DNA from: Mesostigma viride
Taxonomy: Eukaryota > Streptophyta > Mesostigmatophyceae > Mesostigmatales > Mesostigmataceae
NCBI GenBank assembly: GCA_009746045.1
Contig: RPFO01001928.1
Coordinates: forward strand, 1 to 64,000
Length of the DNA stretch: 64,000 nt
Direction of reading: 5' to 3'
Shown here: positions 39,699 to 50,700 of the stretch, piece after piece
Numbering within the stretch: the stretch's first letter is position 1
How the letters are laid out: each line of letters starts with the position of its first letter
Program-made: the position numbers and the translations under genes
The notes under the pieces: generated by a model
What the model was told of the DNA's origin: nothing
Database searches by the model: none
The model's input: the letters and a program-made list of their open reading frames with translations, nothing else

Positions 39699-40917
39699 GT
39701 CTACGTCCGCGCTCCCCCCTTTTTTCGCATCCTTCGTTTTCGTACGTTTTTGTCAATTTTTTTTACCGCCCAAACCTGCATGCACCAGGGTACCCTGTTG
39801 ACTTTGACCAGGGTTTCCACCCTGATACGGTGGTCAAATACGGTCAGACAAGTGTCCTACGGATAGAGTGAATCTAGATCTTTTCGGTGGTCTAGTTGGT
39901 TCCCGCCAAAACCTTCCCGCCAAATCCCTACAGGGCGCACAAACGAGTTTTTGTAAACATCAGACACTGATTTCTTCAGACGGTGCGCAAGGCTGGGGAG
40001 TGCGCGAGGCTGGGAGTGCGCAAGGCTGGGAGTGCATCGTGGCTGGGCGCGGCGCGGCAGCGTGCGCAAGGCTGGCGCGTAAAACTGCAAACGACGTAAA
40101 TCGTATCGGCTGCCTTTGGACTTAGCCGAATTTCGTCGTCGATGCGAGTGGTGATGGCCGTTTAGATCTTAGTTTTTAACCCGACGGGTTTCCTTATGAT
40201 GCGTTCAAAATGGCAGCTGATGGCATGATTACTTAACATGTGGCGCGCGCAAAGAGCCTGTAGTCGTGCAGTTTACCCTCGATAATCAATCAATCTGAGT
40301 CTCGAGTCCACGTTGGAGTCCACTGACCCCCCGACTAGAATTTCCGACCCCCAATGTTGCACGCAAGCTATGCCTGCCATGCTTTTTCTATTTCCTAACA
40401 CCCACAGTTGGGGGATCATAGTCATTGACAATTTCTCCCCGTTGCTTTTTATGCTGCATATCCAACTATATCGGAGTAAGAGGGGTCGAGCGGATGACGC
40501 CGACATGGTTTGCATATACCTTCATAGTGGCTTCAAATCGTCATATTCTTGAAGCGCGGTCAGTTCAGCCCACAGAACCTTACGTACGTCTTACCAAGGT
40601 ACATGCACGGTGGGGACGCGGTCGGCCGGTCGGGGTTTGCCTGCTTTCTTTACCCAACCAGGGACATGTTCGTGATTTTCTTGCAGCGCTGGAAGATCAG
40701 TCCCGGGAAGAACCGCCTGCGACCCCTGGACCGTTCCGTTCCAACGATACCTGTGACTCTTCAGCATCAACGGTACGAATAGCACGAACCCGCCCACGTG
40801 CTTGGCCGCCATACCCGTTCCTAGTCATGCCATGCTCCTTCCTAGTCATGCCATGGTCGTTCCGAGTCATGCCATGGTCGTTCCTAGTCATGTCACTCCC
40901 GTTCCTAGTCATGCCAT

Positions 40918-41360
40918 TAATTAATTAATTAATTAAAATGATAGCTCCGTTGGGAGCATATGTAACACATAGCCCTGAGAAAGGGGCATCTATGGGTTTG
41001 TAATACAATCAGGGCTACAACCTGCAGGTGGAGGATGTACAACTGTCACCTGCTCTGGGTGCACAAGGTGCACCTGCACCGCCATGATGGTTCATGCCTC
41101 CTTAACAAGCACAGGCACCCAGGGGGGGCTTGAGGAGAGGGCCTAGAAGGCCTGCATGACATATGGGGTGGAGGGTATGTGGCTAGGCTATAGCTGGTGT
41201 ACACATGGCATCTCAGCAGAGAGTAACTCCCTGCATAGGCATCGCATGGCTAAATTCTTAATGCATCATCCATGGGAGGTCCCATTGTAGGCTGGGCGCG
41301 GCTAAATACTGAAAGCATCATCCATGGGGGCCATTATGGGCGCACATGCGCGTGGGCCAC
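40918..41360 (-). mobile_element. LINE ORF1-family 3' end inserted in the left arm
   Basis: Mirror copy of 45208-45650. On the minus strand it shows the family 3' UTR, the stem-loop GCTCC-CAAC-GGAGC (40945-40958) and a TTAA tail. The flanking ATGGCATGAC duplication lies in the 21-bp repeats. Being present in both arms at the same site, it predates the arm duplication or was copied by gene conversion. Confidence 0.88.
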
Positions 41361-41366
41361 GTCATG

Positions 41367-42170
41367 TCATACCCGTTCCTAGTCATGCCATGGCCGTTCC
41401 TAGTCATGCCATGGTCGTTCCGAGTCATGCCATACCCGTTCCTAGTCATGCCATGCCCGTTCCTAGTCATGCCATACTCGTTACTAGTCATGCCATGCCC
41501 GTTCCTAGTCATGCCATACCCGTTCCTAGTCATGCCATACCCGTTCCTAGTCATGCCATACCCGTTCCTAGTCATGCCATGCCCGTTCCTAGTCATGCCA
41601 TGGCCGTTCCTAGTCATGCCATGCCCGTTCCTAGTCATGCCACACCTGTTCCTAGTCATGCCATGCCCGTTCCTAGTCATGCCATACCCGTTCCTAGTCA
41701 TGCCATACCCGTTCCTAGTCATGCCATACCCGTTCCTAGTCATGCTGTACACGCTCCTAGTCATGCCACACCCGTTCCTAGTCATGCCATACCCGTTCCT
41801 AGTCACGCCATGGTCGTTCCGAGTCATGCCATACCCGTTCCGAGTCATGACATACTCATTCCTAGTCATGCCATACCCGTTCCTAGTCATGCTGTACCCG
41901 TTCCTAGTCATGCCATGGTCGTTCCGAGTCATGCCATACCCGTTCCGAGTCATGACATACTCATTCCTAGTCATGCCATACCCGTTCCTAGTCATGTTGT
42001 ACACGTTCCTAGTCATGCCACACCCGTTCCTAGTCATGCCATGCCCGTTCCTAGTCATGCCATGCTCTTTCCTAGTCATGCCATACCTGTTCCTACTTCC
42101 TAGTCATGCCATACCCGTTCCTAGTCATGCTGTACACGTTCCTAGTCATGCCATGCCCGTTCCTACTCAT
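41367..42170. repeat. 21-bp minisatellite, left arm
   Basis: Some 35 or more copies of a 21-bp unit (TTCCTAGTCATGCCATACCCG type) with substitutions mainly at the two variable positions. Because 21 is a multiple of three, several frames stay open (MTRNGYG on the minus strand, LVMPYPF and PSHAIPV on plus). These are not evidence of genes. Confidence 0.95.
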
Positions 42171-42360
42171 GTCATGGTTTTTACCTGTATGTCCTCTGCC
42201 CTTGGTGCCAGCGTTCTGTGAGCACCTCAATGTATGGTCTGTCGTGAGAACAATAATGGCAGTCTAGCCAACGTCGATACGTTCGAGTTGGGCTCATAGT
42301 TAGTTGGTTGTTGTCGACCCACACAATAGCTGTTGCTTGTGTTAATTGGGAAATGTGTTT

Positions 42361-42731
42361 TATTGCAGCTGAACATGTATCAAGCTTCATTGCAATCTAG
42401 AATTGAGATGTGTGTTTCCGACAACCCCGGTCTTCCAGCCACAACCCCGGGCCCTGCACAACCGATGATAGCTCAGCACCCACTCCCAGTCAATGCGCAA
42501 GCAACATCTGCGCCAACCCAACAGCCCTTGTTATGTGGCAACCCACCAATCGCAAAGCCGCGGGGAAGGCCTAAGGTCCACGGGGCTCAGTCTAGGAGGC
42601 ACCGCAGTGCTTGCGAGCCGGATAGAGCAGCTAGTCGCAAAGGCAAGCAGCCTCGTAGTGCAACTGCACAGTGTGAAGAGGGGCCTATTTCCAAAAAGCC
42701 ATTCTTCCGTGGCTCCCACCCTACCTCCTAG
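42361..42731 (+). pseudogene. Possible MULE transposase C-terminal remnant with AT-hook-like motif
   Basis: An ORF crossing from the left arm into the spacer encodes a Pro/Gln-rich stretch, then KPRGRPKVHG and a basic tail (SRRHRSACEPDRAASRKGKQ). GRPK followed by basic residues is common at the C-terminus of Mutator-type transposases and is also an AT-hook core. No DDE core or SWIM zinc finger is visible, so identity rests on this motif and on the element's 9-bp TSD. Confidence 0.35.
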
Positions 42732-43472
42732 TTCATCCCCTTCAATTAGTCCATCCCAGCCTTGTCCATTGTACCACTCGGTCACGAGATAGCTGCCCTT
42801 GGGTGGTGCCATGTCCGACGGATGAGTTAAAATGTTGTTATTGTATTAAAGCATGGATAAAATAATTGCATTTTCATTTTAGCAACATCAAAGAGACAAC
42901 ATAACATGTTCATAATTCAATTGTGATTGATTTGGGTTTGATAAACAGTGCTCTCAACGTTTTCCAATTCATCTACACCTTAGTCATGAATTTCAATACA
43001 AAATGCTTGTGGGATGGTGATGCATGGAGCATGAATTAATGGATTAAAATATTTACTCATATAATTTTAACACCTAAAAAGTGATTTCAGTCGTCACATG
43101 CAATGTTGGGCTACCACCTCTTTTGTTTTGGAATTTTGGCACAGTATCGAGAAAGAGGTAATTCCAAAGTTTGCCAATGACTGCATGGTCTCGGAGCTAA
43201 ACCAAGAGTTGTGTGTACGACCCTCATTTGTCGTGGCATGATCCACGTAGGGTCTGAGTACAAGGCTAACCAGGACAGTCATAATGCGTACACTCTATGC
43301 TCCTAGTACTTGTTGATATTGACATATTCTCCAGATTTCTGGCCTGCGCCGGTAGTCGCTTTGATATTGCATTCATTATGCTCACGTGATGCATGTCACG
43401 ATAATATTATACTGTCTAACGTATTAGTTGCATTGAATTGAAACGTTACTCCGTTGGGAGATCACGTAACAC

Positions 43473-43740
43473 ATGTCCGGTAGTCTGTAATATTAAGGCA
43501 GATGGTGCGCAAGGATAGATGGCAAGTAGTGATGAAGGAGACCACCCCCAAGTCTGTGGGGGCTCCGCGTGTGACCAAGTATGGCATTCATAGCGATTCG
43601 GGCCGCGGTGCCCACACCCCTGTAACTAGGACCTAGATAGCTTATACCATCCATTCCATCCCATGTTCCCCTCCCACTGAGGACTTATGCTCACGTGACG
43701 CAGTCACGTGTCTATTAATTAATTAATTAATGTCCGGTAG
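43473..43740 (+). mobile_element. Small TTAA-tailed retroposon with 11-bp TSD
   Basis: Segment 43484-43729 is flanked by ATGTCCGGTAG (43473-43483, 43730-43740). It ends in an inverted repeat CACGTGA-CGCAG-TCACGTG (about 43693-43711) and a TTAATTAATTAATTA tail. It is non-coding. The hairpin differs from the CTCC-CAAC-GGAG family but occupies the same position. Confidence 0.8.
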
Positions 43741-43903
43741 GGGCACCTCGGGTAACCCGCTACGGTCGGCACAGTGCCACCGGCCGCGGGGCCCACAATC
43801 CTGCTACCCGTGCTTAGATAGTTTCTTTCGCATGTCATCCATTCCCTTCATGAGGATACTGCTCACGCAGTCACGTGGTATTAATTAATTAATTAAATGT
43901 CCG
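43730..43903 (+). mobile_element. Second TTAA-tailed insertion at the same site
   Basis: Segment 43737-43896 lies between ATGTCCG copies (43730-43736, 43897-43903) and ends ACGCAGTCACGTGG plus a TTAA tail. It abuts the previous element, so either two related elements entered the same ATGTCCG target in succession or a tandem arose by recombination. Confidence 0.6.
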
Positions 43904-44397
43904 TGAGAGGGGGTACATGGTCTATAAGCGTGCTAAGCAACAACCTGCAAATGATGTAAACTTAATAATGCTCACGTGATGTTTGTTAATTATAATATTG
44001 ATAATTGTCTCTTGTTCACGTGGTGCAGTCACGTTCTTATCGCACGCAATTGATAGCACTGTTACGAGTTAACCCACCTCTATGTGAGAACCTGTACGTC
44101 TCCACCGTTGGCACTCGAATGGTACCTATCACCACTAAAGATGATTTAGAGGAATCGTTCGCGACAGCTAGATTGCAATGAAGCTTGATACATGTTCAGC
44201 TGCAATAAAACACATTTCCCAATTAACACAAGCAACAGCTATTGTGTGGGTCGACAACAACCAACTAACTATGAGCCCAACTCGAACGTATCGACGTTGG
44301 CTAGACTGCCATTATTGTTCTCACGACAGACCATACATTGAGGTGCTCACAGAACGCTGGCACCAAGGGCAGAGGACATACAGGTAAAAACCATGAC

Positions 44398-45207
44398 ATG
44401 AGTAGGAACGGGCATGGCATGACTAGGAACGTGTACAGCATGACTAGGAACGGGTATGGCATGACTAGGAAGTAGGAACAGGTATGGCATGACTAGGAAA
44501 GAGCATGGCATGACTAGGAACGGGCATGGCATGACTAGGAACGGGTGTGGCATGACTAGGAACGTGTACAACATGACTAGGAACGGGTATGGCATGACTA
44601 GGAATGAGTATGTCATGACTCGGAACGGGTATGGCATGACTCGGAACGACCATGGCATGACTAGGAACGGGTACAGCATGACTAGGAACGGGTATGGCAT
44701 GACTAGGAATGAGTATGTCATGACTCGGAACGGGTATGGCATGACTCGGAACGACCATGGCATGACTAGGAACGGGTATGGCATGACTAGGAACGGGTGT
44801 GGCATGACTAGGAGCGTGTACAGCATGACTAGGAACGGGTATGGCATGACTAGGAACGGGTATGGCATGACTAGGAACGGGTATGGCATGACTAGGAACG
44901 GGCATGGCATGACTAGGAACGGGTGTGGCATGACTAGGAACGGGCATGGCATGACTAGGAACGGCCATGGCATGACTAGGAACGGGCATGGCATGACTAG
45001 GAACGGGTATGGCATGACTAGGAACGGGTATGGCATGACTAGGAACGGGTATGGCATGACTAGGAACGGGCATGGCATGACTAGTAACGAGTATGGCATG
45101 ACTAGGAACGGGCATGGCATGACTAGGAACGGGTATGGCATGACTCGGAACGACCATGGCATGACTAGGAACGGCCATGGCATGACTAGGAACGGGTATG
45201 GCATGAC
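44398..45207. repeat. 21-bp minisatellite, right arm
   Basis: Inverted copy of the left-arm array, unit ATGACTAGGAACGGGTATGGC. The same order of variant units is kept in both arms, which shows the whole array was copied as one piece. Confidence 0.95.
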
Positions 45208-45660
45208 GTGGCCCACGCGCATGTGCGCCCATAATGGCCCCCATGGATGATGCTTTCAGTATTTAGCCGCGCCCAGCCTACAATGGGACCTCCCATGGAT
45301 GATGCATTAAGAATTTAGCCATGCGATGCCTATGCAGGGAGTTACTCTCTGCTGAGATGCCATGTGTACACCAGCTATAGCCTAGCCACATACCCTCCAC
45401 CCCATATGTCATGCAGGCCTTCTAGGCCCTCTCCTCAAGCCCCCCCCTGGGTGCCTGTGCTTGTTAAGGAGGCATGAACCATCATGGCGGTGCAGGTGCA
45501 CCTTGTGCACCCAGAGCAGGTGACAGTTGTACATCCTCCACCTGCAGGTTGTAGCCCTGATTGTATTACAAACCCATAGATGCCCTTTCTCAGGGCTATG
45601 TGTTACATATGCTCCCAACGGAGCTATCATTTTAATTAATTAATTAATTAATGGCATGAC
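45198..45660 (+). mobile_element. LINE ORF1-family 3' end in the right arm (10-bp TSD)
   Basis: Insertion 45208-45650 is flanked by ATGGCATGAC (45198-45207, 45651-45660), itself a piece of the 21-bp repeat. It comprises only the ORF1-family 3' UTR (GGGAGTTACTCTCTGCTGAGA box), the stem-loop GCTCC-CAAC-GGAGC at 45611-45624 and a TTAATTAA tail. Confidence 0.9.
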
Positions 45661-46633
45661 TAGGAACGGGAGTGACATGACTAGGAACGACCATGGCATG
45701 ACTCGGAACGACCATGGCATGACTAGGAAGGAGCATGGCATGACTAGGAACGGGTATGGCGGCCAAGCACGTGGGCGGGTTCGTGCTATTCGTACCGTTG
45801 ATGCTGAAGAGTCACAGGTATCGTTGGAACGGAACGGTCCAGGGGTCGCAGGCGGTTCTTCCCGGGACTGATCTTCCAGCGCTGCAAGAAAATCACGAAC
45901 ATGTCCCTGGTTGGGTAAAGAAAGCAGGCAAACCCCGACCGGCCGACCGCGTCCCCACCGTGCATGTACCTTGGTAAGACGTACGTAAGGTTCTGTGGGC
46001 TGAACTGACCGCGCTTCAAGAATATGACGATTTGAAGCCACTATGAAGGTATATGCAAACCATGTCGGCGTCATCCGCTCGACCCCTCTTACTCAGATAT
46101 AGTTGGATATGCAGCATAAAAAGCAACGGGGAGAAATTGTCAATGACTATGATCCCCCAACTGTGGGTGTTAGGAAATAGAAAAAGCATGGCAGGCATAG
46201 CTTGCGTGCAACATTGGGGGTCGGAAATTCTAGTCGGGGGGGTCAGTGGACTCCAACGTGGACTCGAGACTCAGATTGATTGATTATTGAGGGTAAACTG
46301 CACGACTACAGGCTCTTTGCGCGCGCCACATGTTAAGTAATCATGCCATCAGCTGCCATTTTGAACGCATCATAAGGAAACCCGTCGGGTTAAAAACTAA
46401 GATCTAAACGGCCATCACCACTCGCATCGACGACGAAATTCGGCTAAGTCCAAAGGCAGCCGATACGATTTACGTCGTTTGCAGTTTTACGCGCCAGCCT
46501 TGCGCACGCTGCCGCGCCGCGCCCAGCCACGATGCACTCCCAGCCTTGCGCACTCCCAGCCTCGCGCACTCCCCAGCCTTGCGCACCGTCTGAAGAAATC
46601 AGTGTCTGATGTTTACAAAAACTCCGCACAAAC

Positions 46634-47705
46634 TCATGCCGAATGTGAGGCATGAGAAAAACTCGCAGTCGAAAATCGGCACGAGGACGGTTTAGGGGTT
46701 AAGTTGTGTTCACGCTTTAAGTTGGGTCAAATAGGGTTTCGGCATTCCAAGTTCAAAGTAGTTCAGAATAGTATGTTTAAGTATCTTTAGTTCAAATTTG
46801 TAGAATTTAGTAGAATAATTCACGCCTTAAGTTGGGTTCACCCCCTACGGGTTGACCCCTCAAAAACCTCGAACCCAACTTAAGGCGTGAATGCCTGTAT
46901 TGTATTTGATATCTGGAAACTACAACGCTTCAAAAAATTAAAGATTTGGCGGGAAGTGGGCTATGGTAGGAAAACCCATGCTAAAAGCCACTCAGATAAT
47001 CGCTTCTTGCACTGAAGAAGGGCGCGGACGTGCGTAAAGAAGTCCCGTTTGATTTTTAGCGTTGGGCGTGCCCTACTTGCCTTGAAATGCCAGCAACACG
47101 CCCCAGTCGCGAGCTAGACGCGGACCTTAGATTAACTGCAGCTCGCCCCAACCGTAAGCTGGACGTTGCGTCTCTCAAACCAGTGATGACAAATAAACTT
47201 AAACAGCGCAGAGACAATCACAAAACTTTAATTGAGGTGAGCTATGTTTTATAGGACATGAAAATAAGTGCTTATTGATATATGCGTTGCACAACGCACT
47301 TTTATTTGACAGACAAGCTTGTCCGCTATGCTACCCCGTTTTTAGATAAAGGTTAAAAATGAACTCCTTCCGCATTCGCATTTCCAGGATCTCTCCCTTC
47401 CGCTTGCCAGGCAATTACATACCCAAGCGCGCTTGCGGCGTAGGAACGCACGATTTCACGGGCACCTGTTTTTGGCGTTGCCTGCCGTAGTTCTTGCCTG
47501 TTTACACTAGGCCGGGCGATCCCAGGCTTATTCTAAGACCTGCCTGAGCCCAGCCAAGCGCTACGTATTCTCGCCTTTTGGGGCTTGAATTCATACCTTT
47601 TGCTCTGTTTCCCCTTAGAATCCTCCGTTTGCTTTGCCAGGTAGCTCACTTCCGGGTGAAAATGTCGCTGCGTGCTTCTCCTGATAAACGAGTTGCTCGC
47701 TTGCC
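46634..47705. other. Region between the foldback element and NSE2
   Basis: A perfect 22-bp inverted repeat (ATTCACGCCTTAAGTTGGG... at 46818-46839, complement at 46871-46892, 31-nt loop) lies here, with a related half-copy near 46706. At 47087-47236 an ATG in good context opens 50 codons (MPATRPSRELDADLRL...) ending at a strong donor GAG/GTGAGC. It could be a first exon of an unknown gene or an upstream exon of NSE2, but no partner exon was confirmed. Confidence 0.4.
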
Positions 47706-50700
47706 ATGGAATCGAATTTTCCACACTCCTCGTTGGGCACCTCCCTTCATGTTGCTGTGGCTGGGCTAATTTGCTGTGCGGTGCCTACTCTTGCCGCGCT
47801 CGCCTGCGGTTGCCAGCAGAACCTGCGCGTGGCCATCGACAGCATTGGCGAGTCGGCGGCCTGCATGGAGAAGCACCAAGGGCCGGAGGCACCCTCAGGA
47901 GCGGTACGTTGCCAGCTCGGGAGAGGGCTCCCTTGCCCGCTGGTGCTTGCGCACGCCCCTACCCTGCCCCCTACCACCGCGCCCAAGGGGGCTTTCGTGC
48001 AGCACGACTGCCCATTTCCCCCCCGACCCCCTTCCATGAGATACCCCTGCTTCGGGCCTTGTACCCAAGCCAGTAGCCGGCCTGCGCTGTGTGCCCCCAT
48101 AGGCCGGTGCGGTGGAGGCACGGCCCGCGCGCGGCGTGGCCTGGCACGTGCATGAAGCACCGACATGCCTCACCTGCGCGCGTGGCTGCCGTGTGCTGGA
48201 CGCTGGCCCAGCACACGGTCACCGTTGCTGGGGGGGGGATGCCACAGGGGGGCAACCACAGGGACTCCCCACTTCCACGGGTGGCGTCGTAGAAAAGCGT
48301 CCCCTCCCCAAGGGAGGGGAGGGCAGGACAGCGTGCGTAGACATACAGGTATGGAATGTCCTGATACAACTACCTATAGAGATATGGTTGACATGCACGT
48401 GCATTGTGCCCCCCCTACTTGGTGCGGGCCTGTGCTTATGCCCCCCCTTGCCAGGGTAAGGGGGCATAGTGCCTTGTTTCCCCACTCCTCCCCGCTTTTT
48501 CTGGCGACGGCCGCACCCCGTCATCAAGACCTGTCGCACCCATCTTGTCACCGGCCCACGTCTCATGTGCCCCAATGTTGCCCCCGCCCCTGTTGCCCCC
48601 CCCCCTGTTGCCCCCCCCCCCGCCGGTTGACAGGTGGACAAGCTCAAGGATTGCCTGCACCAGCTGGCGCGCGCGGAGTACGAGGTGGAGGACTTCTGTG
48701 GTGTGCTGGACCGTGCGGCGCTGGCGTATGCTGACCACCGCCACATGGTGAGGGCGCACAGCAGGGTCTATTGTTTCGCAGGTATCCGCGCGGGGAGGAA
48801 CCGACGCGCCCTAAGGGAGATGTCAGGCAACGTTCGGGTGTAACTGCCGGGCAGCGATCTCTGGAACCTGTTGGCCTGCTCCCGCCTGGTCGGATGTCCC
48901 ACCCTCTGCCACTGCACGCAGGCACCTGGGTGGGTGCTGTACCATTCCCTGCCCCCCCCCCCCTTTGCGCCGCACGCAGGAAAACCTAATGCTGACTCGC
49001 ATAGGGAAAGGGTTGGCTCGGGAGGTAGCTGTGCAGCTGTGTGTTGGCGGCGTTCCCGCCCGCATGGTGTCGGCTGTCAGGGTGTGCGCTGGGATGGTGG
49101 CTCTGCGTGTCTGGTTGGCCGTGTGCGCTTGACAGCTCACTGTGCCCTGTGTCGAGGCCATGCCCTAAACCATGAGGCGTGCCGATCGGGTCAGATCGGG
49201 CTTTTTTGGTCGCGGCCGGCGCACGCTGTGATGGTGGCAGCGCGCCCGCCCGCGCACGGGTCTCCCGTGGTTTCCATCTCCCAGCAGCGGCCGCGGTCAT
49301 CCGCCGCACCCCCCACGTTGCCATGTTGTGGGGCGGTGGCGGCCGCGTGCCGTGGTTCCCACGAGGGTGTTGGGCATGCGCAGAGAGAGCGTCGGAGCGT
49401 GCGAGCGTGCGAGCGTGTGCGCTCCCGCGCCCGTAGGCATCACTTGGCGGCTGGGCTATCCAACGTTTCGCATGTTTGAAATAGCTCACAATTTGCTATA
49501 ATTTTTTTACAATATTCGTCATTTTGTGACACGTCCAGAAGCGTAGCCGGCCAGGTGGCGCCAAAGTGGCATGGACATGCCAAATACGCCGCCCTCTCCT
49601 CGCATGATGCATGACGCGTCGCATGTCGCGTGTCGCGTGTACGTGCGTGCGTGCGTGAATGCATGTGCGTGCGCAGGAAGTGGGCATATCCGATGTGCTG
49701 GCTGAGTGTGCATCCCAGTCCTCCTCAGCCGCCGCAAAGGACCCTGCCAAGCACAGAACAGTGGTGCAGGCGCTGCAGAAGGTTTGGGTGCGTCCATTGC
49801 GGCCTACTATGTACCAACCCCCCATGTGTGTGCCGAACCCCAGGGTGTGTCAAATGTGCACTTCATGGGGTAGTGTGCTGGGACGTTATGGAGCGTTGTT
49901 GCTCGGTTGATGTTCAGCGCACTTGAACCAGGCAACCCATCAGAAAGCCCAGCCCAGCAAGCCGCCCGGTGGTGCCGTTCTCACCAGTGGCGCCCGCTGG
50001 AGTGCGCGGCGTCATAGAGGGGGTGGTGGTGGCGGTCTCATACTTCATGGCCCTCACCGGTTGTGAAAACACAGTGGCAATAGAGTGGTGGCGGTGCGTT
50101 CTCGTGCGCAGCTGGTGAAGGGCTGCACCTGGTAGGCTGCGTGTGCCTTGAGAGGTGCATCAGGTCGTTGGCACCGGATCAACCCACATTCAAACGTCTT
50201 CAGGGGTCAATGAATCAATCACCCTCCCTCCCTCCCTCCCTCCCTCCCTCCTCTCCCTCCCTCCCTCCCTCCCTCCCTCCCTCCCTCCCTCCTCCCTCCT
50301 CCCTCCTCCCTCCCTCCCTCCTCCCTCCCTCCTCCTCCCTCCCTCCCTCCCTCCCTCCTCCCTCCCTCCCTCCTCCCTCCTCCCTCCTCCCTCCTCCTCC
50401 CTCCCTCCCTCCCTCCCTCCCTCCCTCCCTCCCTCCTCCTCCTCCCTCCTCCCTCCCTCCCTCCCTCCCTCCCTCCCTCCTCCTCCTCCCTCCCTCCTCC
50501 CTCCTCCCTCCCTCCCTCCCTCCCTCCCTCCCTCCCTCCCTCCTCCTCCCTCCCTCCTCCCTCCCTCCCTCCCTCCCTCTCCCTCCCTCCCTCCTCCCTC
50601 CCTCCCTCCTCCCTCCCTCCTCCCTCCCTCCCTCCCTCCCTCCTCCCTCCTCCCTCCTCCCTCCCTCCCTCCCTCCCTCCCTCCCTCCTCCCTCCCTCCC

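Larger units (their letters stand above)
39945..42400 (+). repeat. Left arm of the foldback element
   Basis: Mirror image of 44168-46624. From outside inward: a subterminal region with GCGCAAGGCTGGGAGTG repeats (39985-40075), about 750 bp of unique DNA, a short block of 21-bp repeats (40823-40917), an inverted LINE 3' end (40918-41360), the main 21-bp array (about 41367-42170) and a 70-codon minus-strand ORF (42390-42181). The inner edge is at CAATCTAG. Confidence 0.95.
42732..44167. other. Spacer of the foldback element
   Basis: AT-rich, with no intact gene. At 43446-43460 a minus-strand LINE-type hairpin (TCTCC-CAAC-GGAGT, outer pair mismatched) is followed by an AATTCAA tail reading leftward. 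Further right lie two small TTAA-tailed insertions (43484-43729 and 43737-43896) and more CACGTGA-type hairpin relics (about 43970-44035). Confidence 0.55.
44168..46624 (-). repeat. Right arm of the foldback element
   Basis: Inverted copy of 39945-42400; mirrored coordinates sum to 86568, with a 1-bp shift at the outer edge. Only scattered single-base differences were noticed (for example near 46097 and 46287). Confidence 0.95.
39936..46633. mobile_element. 6.68-kb foldback element, probable MULE, with 9-bp TSD
   Basis: The element 39945-46624 has two inverted arms of about 2456 bp (39945-42400 and 44168-46624) that differ at only a few positions, around a 1767-bp spacer. Both termini read GAGTTTTTGTAAAC inward. 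Outside lie perfect copies of CGCACAAAC (39936-39944, 46625-46633). A 9-bp duplication with very long inverted repeats is characteristic of Mutator-like or foldback elements. No complete transposase is present. It lies just upstream of the piggyBac relic. Confidence 0.93.

Noticed and set aside
41318-42221. Open frames of 253-291 codons in the 21-bp arrays (also 44347-45250)
   Set aside because: A 21-bp unit keeps several frames open automatically. Three different frames give equally long products, with no start context or domain.
47087-47236. First exon of NSE2
   Set aside because: The donor is good, but no acceptor joining it in frame to 47706 was convincing, and the 47706 start already gives a normal-length protein. 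Left as an open possibility.
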